Positions 19,809 through 27,877 of a DNA stretch of 64,000 nt are shown here, piece by piece (within the stretch, counting starts at the first letter, position 1; every line of letters begins with the position of its first letter). The stretch is taken from positions 3,140,001-3,204,000 of the forward strand of contig NZ_CP019799.1 of NCBI RefSeq assembly GCF_002007605.1. Direction: 5' to 3'. The translations under genes were made by a program, and so were the position numbers. This stretch comes from Cellvibrio sp. PSBB023 (lineage in GTDB: Bacteria > Pseudomonadota > Gammaproteobacteria > Pseudomonadales > Cellvibrionaceae). The notes beneath the pieces are model-generated. The model saw only the letters and a program-made list of their open reading frames with translations, did not search any database and was not told the DNA's origin.

Positions 19809-20068
19809 TGGTAAAGTCCTCGCTGGGGATTGTCCTATCGTTGATTCACATTATTCGTAAAGGCTGGGCCGACGCACAGGGATGCGACCCCGCTAAAGAT
19901 ACTACTGCCGATTGCGATTGCTCAAATTTATTCGCGCCGGTGCCCGCCCTCACTCGCGGGCAAGACTTGCAACTGAGGCCCACTGGCATTAGTGTAGCCG
20001 CGAGTTTTGGGCTGGTGGTTAAATGCTAACCACGCGGCTTCCCCACCATCACCTGCGAGGATCTGTCG

Positions 20069-20386
20069 ATGAAAAAAATGTCTCTGTTAGTGGTTGCTAT
20101 GGTTGCCTTGACCAGTGCCTGTACCTGGGTAAAAGTCAACGAACAAGGTGCCAACGTCGCGGTAGCCAACGCCGCCAACGTGCGCAGCTGTGAAAAAGTC
20201 CGCACCGTGAATGTGAAAGTGAAAGATAACTTTGTCGGCTCAATGAAGCGCGATCCCAATAAAGTGGCCACTGAATTGACCAATATGGCACGCAACGAAG
20301 CCAGCGCCTTCGGCGGCGACACCATTGTGCCTGCCAGCCTGGTGAACAATGGTCGCCAAAGCTTTGATGTGTACAAGTGCAACTGA
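20069..20386 (+). CDS. DUF4156-type lipoprotein
   Basis: 105 residues with a lipoprotein signal: MKK, a hydrophobic stretch, then lipobox LTSAC with C18 as lipidation site. The remainder (VKVNEQGANVAVANAANVRSCEK...) resembles DUF4156 proteins such as E. coli YjeI: small envelope lipoproteins with a conserved internal Cys pair (here RSCEK and terminal YKCN) and a GGDTIVP segment. Function unknown in the family. A GAGG-type ribosome-binding site precedes the ATG and an intrinsic terminator follows, so it is monocistronic. Confidence 0.85.
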   Translation: MKKMSLLVVAMVALTSACTWVKVNEQGANVAVANAANVRSCEKVRTVNVKVKDNFVGSMKRDPNKVATELTNMARNEASAFGGDTIVPASLVNNGRQSFDVYKCN

Positions 20387-20408
20387 TCGCCCGCCACTGA
20401 TCCGCTCA

Positions 20409-20438
20409 CAAGGCCTGCTACTGCAGGCCTTGTTTTTT
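20409..20438 (+). terminator. Rho-independent terminator after the DUF4156 gene
   Basis: A perfect 10-bp stem CAAGGCCTGC/GCAGGCCTTG with a 4-base loop, followed by TTTTTTT, 23 bp after the stop. Confidence 0.9.
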
Positions 20439-20507
20439 TACCTCCCTCCCTCATCCACCGCGCTAATTCTTTGCTAGTGTTACAGCAGGCACAGTGTTGT
20501 CTTATTT

Positions 20508-20525
20508 CTGTCACACAATTGCCAT
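20508..20525 (+). promoter_or_regulatory. Candidate Pho box upstream of ppk1
   Basis: The 18 bases CTGTCACACAATTGCCAT fit the 7-4-7 Pho box layout (CTGTCAT, A/T-rich 4, CTGTCAY), with a strong first half and 5 of 7 in the second. It ends 26 bp before the ppk1 start. PhoB control of ppk is known in other Proteobacteria, so it is plausible, but the second half-site is weak. Confidence 0.4.
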
Positions 20526-20551
20526 AATCTGGCGCAATCTGTTGGTTTTAC

Positions 20552-22639
20552 ATGAAGCGAGTCATGAGGTACAAGGTGGATAACGCCTATTTCAATCGCG
20601 AGCTGAGTCTGCTCGAATTCAACAAACGCGTCCTGCACCAAGCCTATAATCGCAGCTTGCCGCTGCTGGAACGGCTGCGTTTTTTGTGTATTTTTTCCAC
20701 CAACCTCGACGAGTTTTTTGAGGTGCGGGTGGGCGGTCTGGTGGAGATTCTGGAGCGCAATGCCCCACCTACCCAAGGGCCGGATGGCCTGACCCAAACC
20801 CAGACCCTGAACGAAATTTCCCTGCGCGCCCATCAGTTAGTGGATGAACAATATCGCATCCTCAACGAAGAGTTGCTGCCGGTGCTGCACAGCAACGATA
20901 TTTATGTGCTGCGCCGCGACGAATGGACCCAGGAACAAATACTGCATTTAAAGCAGGTTTTTTTATCGGAAGTGCTGCCGGTACTTAGCCCTATCGGCCT
21001 TGACCCGGCGCACCCTTTTCCGCGCATCCTCAATAAAAGCCTGAACTTTATTGTCAAACTCGATGGTAAAGATGCCTTTGGGCGCAACTCCGGGCGCGCC
21101 ATTGTGCAGGTGCCCCGCTCGCTGCCACATATCATCGAACTGCCCAAAGATCTGGTCGAAAAAGGACGCGCCTTTGTGTTCGTTTCCTCCATTATTCACT
21201 TTTTTATGGGCGAGATTTTTGTCGGTATGACAGTGATGGAAAGCTATCAATTCCGCCTCACCCGCAACTCGGATATTTTTCTCGACGAAGAGGAAACCGA
21301 TGACCTGCTGCGCGCCGTACAAGGCGAGCTGGCCTATCGCCAATACGGCGATGAAGTGCGCCTGGAAATTACCGATACCTGCCCCAGCGAACTGGAACAA
21401 TTTTTATTGCAGCGCTGCGAAATTAAAGAGCGCGACCTGTACCGTATTAACGGCCCGGTCAACCTCAACCGCTTTGCGGATTTGTTCGATTTAATCAAAG
21501 ACCCGCAGCACTATTACAAACCCTTTGTGCAGGCCATGCCCAAACTGCCCAAGCGCACCAACTCCTATTTTGAAGTGCTGCAAAAGCAGGATTTATTACT
21601 GCATCACCCGTTTGATTCGTTTCAATGTGTGGTGGATTTTTTGCGCGAAGCCGCCGCCGACCCGAATGTATTAGCGATCAAACAAACCCTGTACCGCACG
21701 GGCTCCAATTCACCGATTGTGGATGCACTGGTCGCCGCCGCCAAAGCCGGAAAAGAAGTCACCGCCATTGTGGAATTGCGCGCGCGTTTTGATGAAGAGC
21801 AAAACGTGGCGCTGGCCGAGCGCTTACAACGTTTTGGTATTCACGTGATTTACGGTGTAGTCGGTTTTAAAACCCACGCCAAAATGATTTTGGTGGCGCG
21901 TCGCGAAAACACCAAGCTGCGTTACTACGTGCATTTGGGCACCGGCAACTATCATCCACGCACCAGTAAAATCTACACCGACTATGGTTTGCTCACCTCG
22001 GATAAGGATTTGGGCGAGGATGTCTACCGCGTCTTTTTGCAATTATCGAGCATGGGCAAAGCCTCCAAAATGGAATCCCTGCTCTATGCGCCCTTCACCT
22101 TGCACAAAGGGATGATCCGGCGCATTCGCATCGAAAAAGAAAATGCCGAGCAGGGCAAACCTGCGCACATCATTGCCAAAATGAATTCACTTTACGATGA
22201 AGAACTGGTGAATGAACTCTACGCCGCCTCACAAGCCGGTGTGCAAATTGATTTGATTGTGCGCGGTGTCTGCCAATTGCGACCGGGCGTAAAAGGGCAA
22301 TCGGAAAACATTCGCGTGCGCTCTATTATTGGCCGTTTTTTGGAACACCATCGCGTCTTTTATTTTGAAAACAACGGCAACCCGGAGTTGTACTGCTCAA
22401 GCGCCGACTGGATGGTGCGCAATATGTTTCACCGCGTGGAAACCTGCTTCCCCATCAAGCACAAAAAAATTCGCGATCGCATTCTGGAAGATCTGGATTT
22501 ATACCTGCGCGATAATACCCACGCCTGGATATTGCAGGCGGATGGCAGTTACCTTCCCAGCCAGCCACAGCAGGGCGAAGAAGCCATCGATGCACAGGCC
22601 ATTTTGTTGGAACGCTGGTCAGCACACGTCACCACCTAG
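20552..22639 (+). CDS. ppk1: Polyphosphate kinase 1
   Basis: Membrane-associated enzyme that reversibly polymerises the gamma-phosphate of ATP into polyphosphate. 695 residues, the usual PPK1 length. Seen: N domain (YFNRELSLLEFNKRVL, FSTNLDEFFEVRVGGL), H domain, then C1/C2 PLD-like domains with AIKQTLYRTGSNSPIV and the autophosphorylated-histidine region HLGTGNYHPRTSKIYTDYGLLT, and TCFPIKHKKIRDRI near the end. A second Met at residue 5 (MRYKV) could be the true start. No ppx is adjacent. A candidate Pho box lies upstream; phoB-phoR are elsewhere in the window. Confidence 0.96.
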   Translation: MKRVMRYKVDNAYFNRELSLLEFNKRVLHQAYNRSLPLLERLRFLCIFSTNLDEFFEVRVGGLVEILERNAPPTQGPDGLTQTQTLNEISLRAHQLVDEQYRILNEELLPVLHSNDIYVLRRDEWTQEQILHLKQVFLSEVLPVLSPIGLDPAHPFPRILNKSLNFIVKLDGKDAFGRNSGRAIVQVPRSLPHIIELPKDLVEKGRAFVFVSSIIHFFMGEIFVGMTVMESYQFRLTRNSDIFLDEEETDDLLRAVQGELAYRQYGDEVRLEITDTCPSELEQFLLQRCEIKERDLYRINGPVNLNRFADLFDLIKDPQHYYKPFVQAMPKLPKRTNSYFEVLQKQDLLLHHPFDSFQCVVDFLREAAADPNVLAIKQTLYRTGSNSPIVDALVAAAKAGKEVTAIVELRARFDEEQNVALAERLQRFGIHVIYGVVGFKTHAKMILVARRENTKLRYYVHLGTGNYHPRTSKIYTDYGLLTSDKDLGEDVYRVFLQLSSMGKASKMESLLYAPFTLHKGMIRRIRIEKENAEQGKPAHIIAKMNSLYDEELVNELYAASQAGVQIDLIVRGVCQLRPGVKGQSENIRVRSIIGRFLEHHRVFYFENNGNPELYCSSADWMVRNMFHRVETCFPIKHKKIRDRILEDLDLYLRDNTHAWILQADGSYLPSQPQQGEEAIDAQAILLERWSAHVTT

Positions 22640-22664
22640 GGCGAGCATTGCCCAATCGCCCATT

Positions 22665-22703
22665 AAAAAAGCCAGCCCACAATCATATGGGCTGGCTTTT
22701 TTT
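22665..22703. terminator. Bidirectional terminator between ppk1 and hisF
   Basis: Stem AAAAAAGCCAGCCCA/TGGGCTGGCTTTTTT with an 8-9 base loop lies between the convergent ends of ppk1 and hisF. The A-run and T-run allow termination from both sides. Confidence 0.9.
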
Positions 22704-22729
22704 GTGCGATCGGTTTGTAGCGTTCGCGT

Positions 22730-23503
22730 TTATAAACGCACTTCTATCCCGCGCTCACGCATGTACTCTTTGGCTTGTTGCAAGGTATATTCGCGGAAGT
22801 GAAAAATACTCGCCGCCAACACCGCATCGGCGCGGCCCTGGGTCACGCCATCCACCAAATGCTGCAAATTACCCACACCACCTGACGCAATCACCGGCAC
22901 GGGTACGGCATCGCTAATAGCGCGCGTCACACCCAGGTCGTAACCTTTTTTGGTGCCGTCGCCGTCCATACTGGTGAGCAAAATCTCGCCCGCACCATAG
23001 GCCGCCATTTTGGCTGCCCACTCCACTGCATCAATACACGTGGGTTTGCGGCCACCGTGGGTGAAAATCTCCCAGCGCGGCGTTTCACCTTCAAGGCTCA
23101 CTTTCTTGGCATCAATCGCCACCACAATACACTGGGCACCAAAGCGATCAGACGCTGCTTTTACAAAGTCCGGGTTAAACACCGCCGCCGAGTTGATGCT
23201 GACTTTATCCGCACCGGCATTGAGCATGATGCGTATATCCTCCACCGTGCGAATTCCACCACCCACGGTGAGCGGAATAAACACCTCACTGGCGATTTTC
23301 TCCACCGTGTGCACAGTCGTCGCGCGGCCTTCATGGGTAGCGGTGATATCAAGGAAGGTAATCTCATCCGCCCCCTCCTGGTTGTAGCGCTTGGCGATTT
23401 CCACCGGATCACCCGCATCGCGGATATCCAGAAATTGCACACCTTTGACCACACGGCCATTGTCCACATCGAGGCAGGGAATTATGCGTTTTGCGAGGGC
23501 CAT
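22730..23503 (-). CDS. hisF: Imidazole glycerol phosphate synthase cyclase subunit HisF
   Basis: (beta/alpha)8-barrel that converts PRFAR plus ammonia from HisH into imidazole glycerol phosphate and AICAR. 257 residues beginning [21 protein letters not shown] with catalytic D12; the second catalytic Asp is in VVAIDAKK (near 131). Phosphate-binding loops VGGGIRT and IASGGVGN are intact. It is the last his gene of this block, separated from hisA by two small inserted genes (DUF4160/DUF2442). The 17-bp spacing to the DUF2442 stop suggests co-transcription. Confidence 0.97.
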   Translation of the reverse strand: MALAKRIIPCLDVDNGRVVKGVQFLDIRDAGDPVEIAKRYNQEGADEITFLDITATHEGRATTVHTVEKIASEVFIPLTVGGGIRTVEDIRIMLNAGADKVSINSAAVFNPDFVKAASDRFGAQCIVVAIDAKKVSLEGETPRWEIFTHGGRKPTCIDAVEWAAKMAAYGAGEILLTSMDGDGTKKGYDLGVTRAISDAVPVPVIASGGVGNLQHLVDGVTQGRADAVLAASIFHFREYTLQQAKEYMRERGIEVRL

Positions 23504-23520
23504 AAATAACTCTTAACCAA

Positions 23521-23784
23521 TCAGACTTTGGCTTTTAAAGGAAATCGTTCGGGATGCTCGATCATCTCTTCGGTGAGATCCACATCCATATCCGGCCAAT
23601 AAAAATGGCCGGGGCTTTGTTCTTCAATATTAAGTATTGCGCCTACGGGCTGATCCTTGAACCAAGGAAAATCCACATACGCCATAAACAACTCTTTTCC
23701 ATGGCTCAGCAGCCAAACGCCGTGTGCTGATATATGGGTAATTTCAACCGCCGAAGTGTTCTTGCCAAGCGTTGATAAGCTCAT
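23521..23784 (-). CDS. DUF2442 domain protein
   Basis: 87-residue protein of the DUF2442 type: AVEITHISAHGVWLLSHGKELFMAYVDFPWFKD.PVGAILNIE, then a DL.EEMIEHPERFPL tail. The family is widespread as the second gene of DUF4160-DUF2442 pairs, which have a toxin-antitoxin-like arrangement but no settled function; that comparison is family knowledge, not proof. The ATG at 23784 follows GAGG; a TTG start five codons earlier is possible. It overlaps the DUF4160 gene by about 41 bases and lies between hisA and hisF in the same direction. Confidence 0.85.
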   Translation of the reverse strand: MSLSTLGKNTSAVEITHISAHGVWLLSHGKELFMAYVDFPWFKDQPVGAILNIEEQSPGHFYWPDMDVDLTEEMIEHPERFPLKAKV

Positions 23785-23983
23785 GGTAGTGAACCTCAAT
23801 TAAGGACTCGATCTCTTTCAATTGCTGGCGCGAAAACTGATGGTTTCGCGCCAATTCAATTTCCGGCTGCAACCAAAACTTCGCCTCACCATCGGCGGCC
23901 ACTACGTGGACATGCACTCCTTCCTCCTCGCGGGAGAAAAAGAAGAATCTATAGCCTTTTTCCCTAAAGACAGTGGGGCTCAT
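23744..23983 (-). CDS. DUF4160 domain protein
   Basis: 79 residues beginning MSPTVFREKGYRFFFFSREEE, the hallmark DUF4160 opening, then HVHVVAADGEAKFWLQPEIELARNHQFS and a C-terminal helix (LKEIESLIEVHYHELINAWQEHF). The His-x-His followed by GEAKFWL is conserved in the family, whose biochemical role is unknown. It starts 14 bp after the hisA stop and its 3' end overlaps the DUF2442 gene, so the two are translationally coupled and inserted as a unit in the his operon. Confidence 0.85.
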   Translation of the reverse strand: MSPTVFREKGYRFFFFSREEEGVHVHVVAADGEAKFWLQPEIELARNHQFSRQQLKEIESLIEVHYHELINAWQEHFGG

Positions 23984-23997
23984 CGCACTTAGTCTCT

Positions 23998-24726
23998 TTA
24001 TTGATCGCAGTAAGCCTGCGCTTCCGCCATGCTCAATGTGCCTTCATAAATCGCGCGGCCGGTGATAGCACCACAGATGCCTTTATGGGCTTCGGCTTTG
24101 AGCGCGATGATATCGTCCATATTGGTGACGCCGCCGGAGGCGATAATCGGGATGCTGGAGGCCTGAGCCATGGCGACAGTCGCCTGCACATTCACGCCTT
24201 GCATCATGCCGTCGCGGGCAATGTCGGTGTAAACGATGCTGCTTACGCCGTCTTGCTCAAAACGTTTGGCGAGTTCAGAGGCTTGGACATTGGACACTTC
24301 CGCCCAGCCGTCGGTGGCAACCCAGCCGTCTTTGGCATCCAGACCAACGATGATGTGGCCAGGAAATTGTTTGCACATATCAGTCACAAACTGCGGCTCT
24401 TTCACCGCTTTTGTGCCGATAATCACGTACTGCACACCCGCATTCAGGTAGTACTCAATGGTTTCCGCGCTGCGAATTCCGCCGCCGATCTGGATTGGCA
24501 GGTTAGGGTAGGCTTTGGCGATGGCGGTAACCACGCCGCCGTTGACCGGTTTACCCTCAAAGGCGCCGTTCAGGTCGACCAAATGCAAACGGCGACAGCC
24601 TTGTTGCACCCATTGTGCTGCCATGGCGACGGGATCATCGGAGAACACGGTGGAATCGTCCATCAAACCCTGGCGCAAACGCACACATTGGCCGTCTTTT
24701 AAATCAATTGCGGGGATAATTAACAT
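23998..24726 (-). CDS. hisA: ProFAR isomerase HisA
   Basis: 1-(5-phosphoribosyl)-5-[(5-phosphoribosylamino)methylideneamino]imidazole-4-carboxamide isomerase; a half-barrel-duplicated TIM barrel making PRFAR for HisHF. 242 residues: [17 protein letters not shown] with catalytic D8, second catalytic Asp in the YTDIARDG region, phosphate loops QIGGGIRS and IASGGV. It sits between a palindromic repeat (towards hisH) and the DUF4160 gene (towards hisF), so the usual tight hisH-hisA-hisF spacing is broken on both sides. Confidence 0.97.
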   Translation of the reverse strand: MLIIPAIDLKDGQCVRLRQGLMDDSTVFSDDPVAMAAQWVQQGCRRLHLVDLNGAFEGKPVNGGVVTAIAKAYPNLPIQIGGGIRSAETIEYYLNAGVQYVIIGTKAVKEPQFVTDMCKQFPGHIIVGLDAKDGWVATDGWAEVSNVQASELAKRFEQDGVSSIVYTDIARDGMMQGVNVQATVAMAQASSIPIIASGGVTNMDDIIALKAEAHKGICGAITGRAIYEGTLSMAEAQAYCDQ

Positions 24727-24750
24727 CTAATCGATCTCTTAATATTGTTG

Positions 24751-24857
24751 AATCCCCCTAACCCCCTTTTTCAAAGGGGGGACAGGAACTCACTTCGCAA
24801 CCATTTCGAGGTGCATTCAAATTCCCCCCCTTTGAAAAAGGGGGGCCAGGGGGGATT
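24751..24857. repeat. About 107-bp palindromic repeat between hisH and hisA
   Basis: Two arms of about 32-37 bp in inverted orientation: AATCCCCCTAACCCCC... on the left and its near-complement ending ...CCAGGGGGGATT on the right, with a 38-base centre. Each arm contains its own small CCCCCTTTTT/AAAGGGGG hairpin. Similar C/G-tract palindromes are dispersed in many proteobacterial genomes as REP/MITE-like elements. Its right end touches the hisH stop. Confidence 0.8.
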
Positions 24858-25513
24858 TAGATTTTTCCATCCCACTGTAAAAAATTCTTCAGTAACTGCA
24901 ATCCCGCCGTATGGCTTTTCTCCGGGTGGAATTGCACCGCAAACAAATTGCCCTGTGCCAATGCCGCGTGAAATGGCAAACCGTAATCGCAAGTTGCAGC
25001 AACTTGGCTGGCATCATCGGCCAAAATGTAGAAACTATGCACGAAATAGAAACGACTATCCTGTGGGATATTCGCCCAGAGCGGATGCTCGTTGTGATGC
25101 ACCTGATTCCAGCCCATATGCGGCACTTTCAGATGATTTCCTGCCGCATCGCGATGGTTTTCGCCGAAGAAGCGTACGTTTCCGCGCAAAATACCAATGC
25201 AATCCACACCGCTGTTTTCTTCGCTGTGATCCATCAGCGCCTGCATGCCCACACAAATCCCCAGTACCGGTTTGCCGGTGGCGATTTGCTCGCGCAGCAG
25301 CTGATCGAAGCCGAGGCGTTTGATTTCTGCCATACAGTCGCGGATCGCACCCACGCCGGGGAAAACCACACGGTCAGCAGCGGCTACTACCGCTGGGTCG
25401 GAGGTTACTACGACATCTTGTTCGGGGGCGACGTGACTCAGGGCACTGGCTACCGAGTGGAGGTTGCCCATGCCGTAATCGATAACGGCGACCGTCTGTT
25501 TAGCATTGGCCAT
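24857..25513 (-). CDS. hisH: Imidazole glycerol phosphate synthase glutaminase subunit HisH
   Basis: Class I glutamine amidotransferase delivering ammonia to HisF. 218 residues; catalytic triad visible: nucleophile C87 in GICVGMQAL, and His/Glu in VQFHPEKS near residue 198. The N-terminus [14 protein letters not shown] is typical. It starts 3 bp after the hisB stop, so it is coupled to hisB. The stop codon overlaps the terminal base of the palindromic repeat, suggesting that the repeat inserted immediately behind the gene. Confidence 0.97.
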   Translation of the reverse strand: MANAKQTVAVIDYGMGNLHSVASALSHVAPEQDVVVTSDPAVVAAADRVVFPGVGAIRDCMAEIKRLGFDQLLREQIATGKPVLGICVGMQALMDHSEENSGVDCIGILRGNVRFFGENHRDAAGNHLKVPHMGWNQVHHNEHPLWANIPQDSRFYFVHSFYILADDASQVAATCDYGLPFHAALAQGNLFAVQFHPEKSHTAGLQLLKNFLQWDGKI

Positions 25514-25516
25514 AAA

Positions 25517-26146
25517 TCAGAGACTACCTTTGGTGGAGGGCATAATGCCTTCCATACGCGAATCTTTTTCCAAGGCCATACGCAGGGCGCGGCCAAAGGC
25601 TTTGAATACGGTTTCGATCTGGTGGTGGGCATTGTGGCCGCGCAGGTTGTCCACATGCAGGGTGACGCCGGCATGGTTGACAAAGCCCTGGAAAAACTCC
25701 CAGAACAGCTCTACATCAAACTGGCCGATACGCTTTTGGGTAAAAGGGATGTGCATCACCAGACCGGGGCGACCGGAAAAATCAATCACTACGCGCGACA
25801 AAGCTTCATCCAGCGGCACATAGGCATGGCCGTAACGACGGATGCCTTTTTTGTCGCCCACGGCTTTGGCAACGGCCTGACCGATGGTGATACCTATATC
25901 TTCCACCGAGTGGTGATCATCAATGTAAGTATCGCCGTCGCAGGTGACGTCCAGATCGATCATGCCGTGGCGGGCGATCTGGTCCATCATGTGTTCCAGA
26001 AAAGGCACGCCGGTATTGAATACGCCTTTTCCGGCGCCATCGAGGTTCAGGCTGACGCTGATTTTGGTTTCCAGGGTGTTGCGAGCTACAGTAGCAACCC
26101 GTTGATTGGGGGTAAGAGGGTCAGAACAAGGGGTTGAATCGGTCAT
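25517..26146 (-). CDS. hisB: Imidazoleglycerol-phosphate dehydratase HisB (monofunctional)
   Basis: Mn-dependent dehydration of IGP to imidazole-acetol phosphate. 209 residues with the duplicated metal-binding signatures: [23 protein letters not shown] and GHNAHHQIE. There is no N-terminal histidinol-phosphatase domain, unlike E. coli HisB, matching Pseudomonas-type organisms. It heads the block hisB-hisH-hisA-hisF; hisG, hisD and hisC are elsewhere. The N-terminal 13 residues before [11 protein letters not shown] are poorly conserved, so the exact start is slightly uncertain. Confidence 0.96.
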   Translation of the reverse strand: MTDSTPCSDPLTPNQRVATVARNTLETKISVSLNLDGAGKGVFNTGVPFLEHMMDQIARHGMIDLDVTCDGDTYIDDHHSVEDIGITIGQAVAKAVGDKKGIRRYGHAYVPLDEALSRVVIDFSGRPGLVMHIPFTQKRIGQFDVELFWEFFQGFVNHAGVTLHVDNLRGHNAHHQIETVFKAFGRALRMALEKDSRMEGIMPSTKGSL

Positions 26147-26362
26147 AAATACACTCGGCAGGGAGCAGGCTAAAAAGATGCGCGAATTATATAGACTCGG
26201 GGCGCCAAATTCACGGAAAGCTGCGCTATAAGCACGATTGTTAAGTAGACATACAGTTTCGGCCGCTCAAAATTCCATCCAAGTCCGCTACCGGATGCCC
26301 AAATCACCGACTACTCTTCCCTTTTTTCTTTTGCCACTTTTTTACCTGAACGGATTATCACT

Positions 26363-27001
26363 ATGAAAAGTTACCTGCTTAACACCCGCCGCACCCTGCT
26401 CGCCAGCGCCTTATTGATGACCAGCCTGTCGGCGCTGGCGGCATCACAGAACAACCAGCCCAATGCCAACTACACCGGTTGGAGCTGGTCGGGCCATGTT
26501 GATCACATCACTTTTGACAAACAGGCTGCGGCGACGCAGTTCATTGAAAAAACCGCCACCGCCGTGGGTGGCGCTGCCGAATACTATTCCAGCAACAGCG
26601 AAAACACCCTGTCACTGGGCGTTAACCTGCTGTTCTACCGCGATAATGCGGCCTTTGGTCAATATGTTGAAGACTATTGGGATGGCGATGTCGACTATGA
26701 AGAGTCCGATGCCAATGCTTTTATGCTGTTTGCCGAATACGGCCCCAAGTACCGTTTCGGGCAAGACAACATGACCTTTGTGACCATACGCGGGGGCCTG
26801 AGCGGCATTCTGGCGTCAGAGCGCAGCATCAGCAATTGCCGCAACTGCTACGCGGAAGATATAGAAATTGATGGCGGACTCTATGGCGTGATCGGCATAG
26901 GCCAGACCTTGGGTCGCCTGGATTTAGGCCTGCAATTCCAACAGTATTTTACCGGCGACATAGACAACAGTGTGCGCCTGAAGCTCTCCGGCGCGTTTTA
27001 A
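26363..27001 (+). CDS. Putative outer-membrane beta-barrel protein
   Basis: 212 residues, not assigned to a named family. A cleavable signal peptide (MKSYLLNTRRTLLASALLMTS, cut after SALAA) is followed by alternating hydrophobic/polar strands (LSLGVNLLFYR, AFMLFAEYGPKYRF, MTFVTIRGGLSGIL, LYGVIGIGQTL, LDLGLQFQQYF), and the chain ends in phenylalanine (LSGAF), the usual BAM recognition residue. A CRNC motif (SNCRNCYA) suggests a disulfide or metal site in a loop. Probably a small 8-strand barrel; function unknown. It has its own promoter region after hisB (divergent). Confidence 0.7.
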   Translation: MKSYLLNTRRTLLASALLMTSLSALAASQNNQPNANYTGWSWSGHVDHITFDKQAAATQFIEKTATAVGGAAEYYSSNSENTLSLGVNLLFYRDNAAFGQYVEDYWDGDVDYEESDANAFMLFAEYGPKYRFGQDNMTFVTIRGGLSGILASERSISNCRNCYAEDIEIDGGLYGVIGIGQTLGRLDLGLQFQQYFTGDIDNSVRLKLSGAF

Positions 27002-27014
27002 GCGACACCCATAA

Positions 27015-27043
27015 ACCTGATGTCCTATGACAGGGCATCAGGT
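27015..27043 (+). terminator. Hairpin after the barrel gene
   Basis: Imperfect stem ACCTGATGTCC/GGGCATCAGGT, 14 bp after the stop, without a T-run. A weak terminator candidate. Confidence 0.4.
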
Positions 27044-27196
27044 GAATTTCGGCAGTTATGCCATTTCTTATAAAAACACGTTATTAAGACTCACTTGCAT
27101 TTGCACTGGCATGGTTTACTTTTAAAGCGCCGCTCGTTGAAGCAGGCGCCGCGAAGGACAATAAATGTGATTACTTATAACCAGTATCAGGGCACT

Positions 27197-27877
27197 ATGA
27201 ATGACCCCTTGAATCCAATCCGTCAACTGATCCGTCAAGCGCAGGAGCAGGATTCGGTGTCGGGCAAATTGCTCGAATTTGTCGAGTGCCGCAAAGGGCA
27301 CCTGCATAACGCCATCAAATTACCGGCTGATAAGGCCACCAAAAAGCTCGCCGATTTTGTGGTGCGCTACATCAAACACGTGCCTGACTTTATCGACGCC
27401 ATACGCACCATGGCACAGGAAGCGGGTATTTATGAGGACGTCCAACCGCTGCTGAAAATCGCCAGCGATTACTTTTTATCGCCGCCCTCGATTGTCGACT
27501 CCCACAGCCAGTTGCAAGCGCTGTTGGATGAGGCCTACCTTGCCCATCGCCTGCTGGAAGAGGTGAATGATCGCTTTATGGCGAAAAGCGGTATTCCGCT
27601 GGCGCCCATGGATATGACCCTGGCCAACGTGATTGCCCATGAATTGATTGGTGAACCCTTTGCCAATGAGTTGGATCAGGCCGTGCTCTTTTCGGCAGAG
27701 CTGCTGCTGGATGAACAGGGCTTTAGCGGTGAGCAGATAGAAGACTACGTGATTACCCATAGGGTGAACGGTTGGACGCGGGAGTTGGAACGCTGGCCCT
27801 GTCTGGTGGAAGACCTGTCCATCAGCGTGGAATTTGATCTGGACAACAATGACGACGAAACCGCCACCCGTCACTAG
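27197..27877 (+). CDS. Conserved hypothetical cytosolic protein
   Basis: 226 residues from ATG (MNDPLNPIRQLIRQAQEQ); a GTG at 27168 behind AAGGAC is an alternative start adding ten residues. No signal or membrane segment. It is almost entirely helical and acidic, with recognisable blocks KLADFVVRYIKHVPDFIDAI, LDEAYLAHRLLEEVNDRF, MDMTLANVIAHELIGEPFANELDQAV, and a highly acidic C-terminus. I do not recognise a family. The stop codon overlaps the convergent symporter stop at CTAG. Confidence 0.65.
   Translation: MNDPLNPIRQLIRQAQEQDSVSGKLLEFVECRKGHLHNAIKLPADKATKKLADFVVRYIKHVPDFIDAIRTMAQEAGIYEDVQPLLKIASDYFLSPPSIVDSHSQLQALLDEAYLAHRLLEEVNDRFMAKSGIPLAPMDMTLANVIAHELIGEPFANELDQAVLFSAELLLDEQGFSGEQIEDYVITHRVNGWTRELERWPCLVEDLSISVEFDLDNNDDETATRH

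Noticed and set aside
19793..20029. 78-codon plus-strand frame upstream of the DUF4156 gene
   Set aside because: Begins inside the cytochrome gene on the opposite strand, no RBS, low-quality translation.
24745..25323. Long plus-strand open frame across hisH and the palindromic repeat
   Set aside because: It is antisense to hisH, which has a complete catalytic triad and operon context; the frame's translation resembles no protein.
24911..26137. 408-codon plus-strand open frame opposite hisH and hisB
   Set aside because: A shadow of two conserved genes, created by biased codon use; no start signal or domain.
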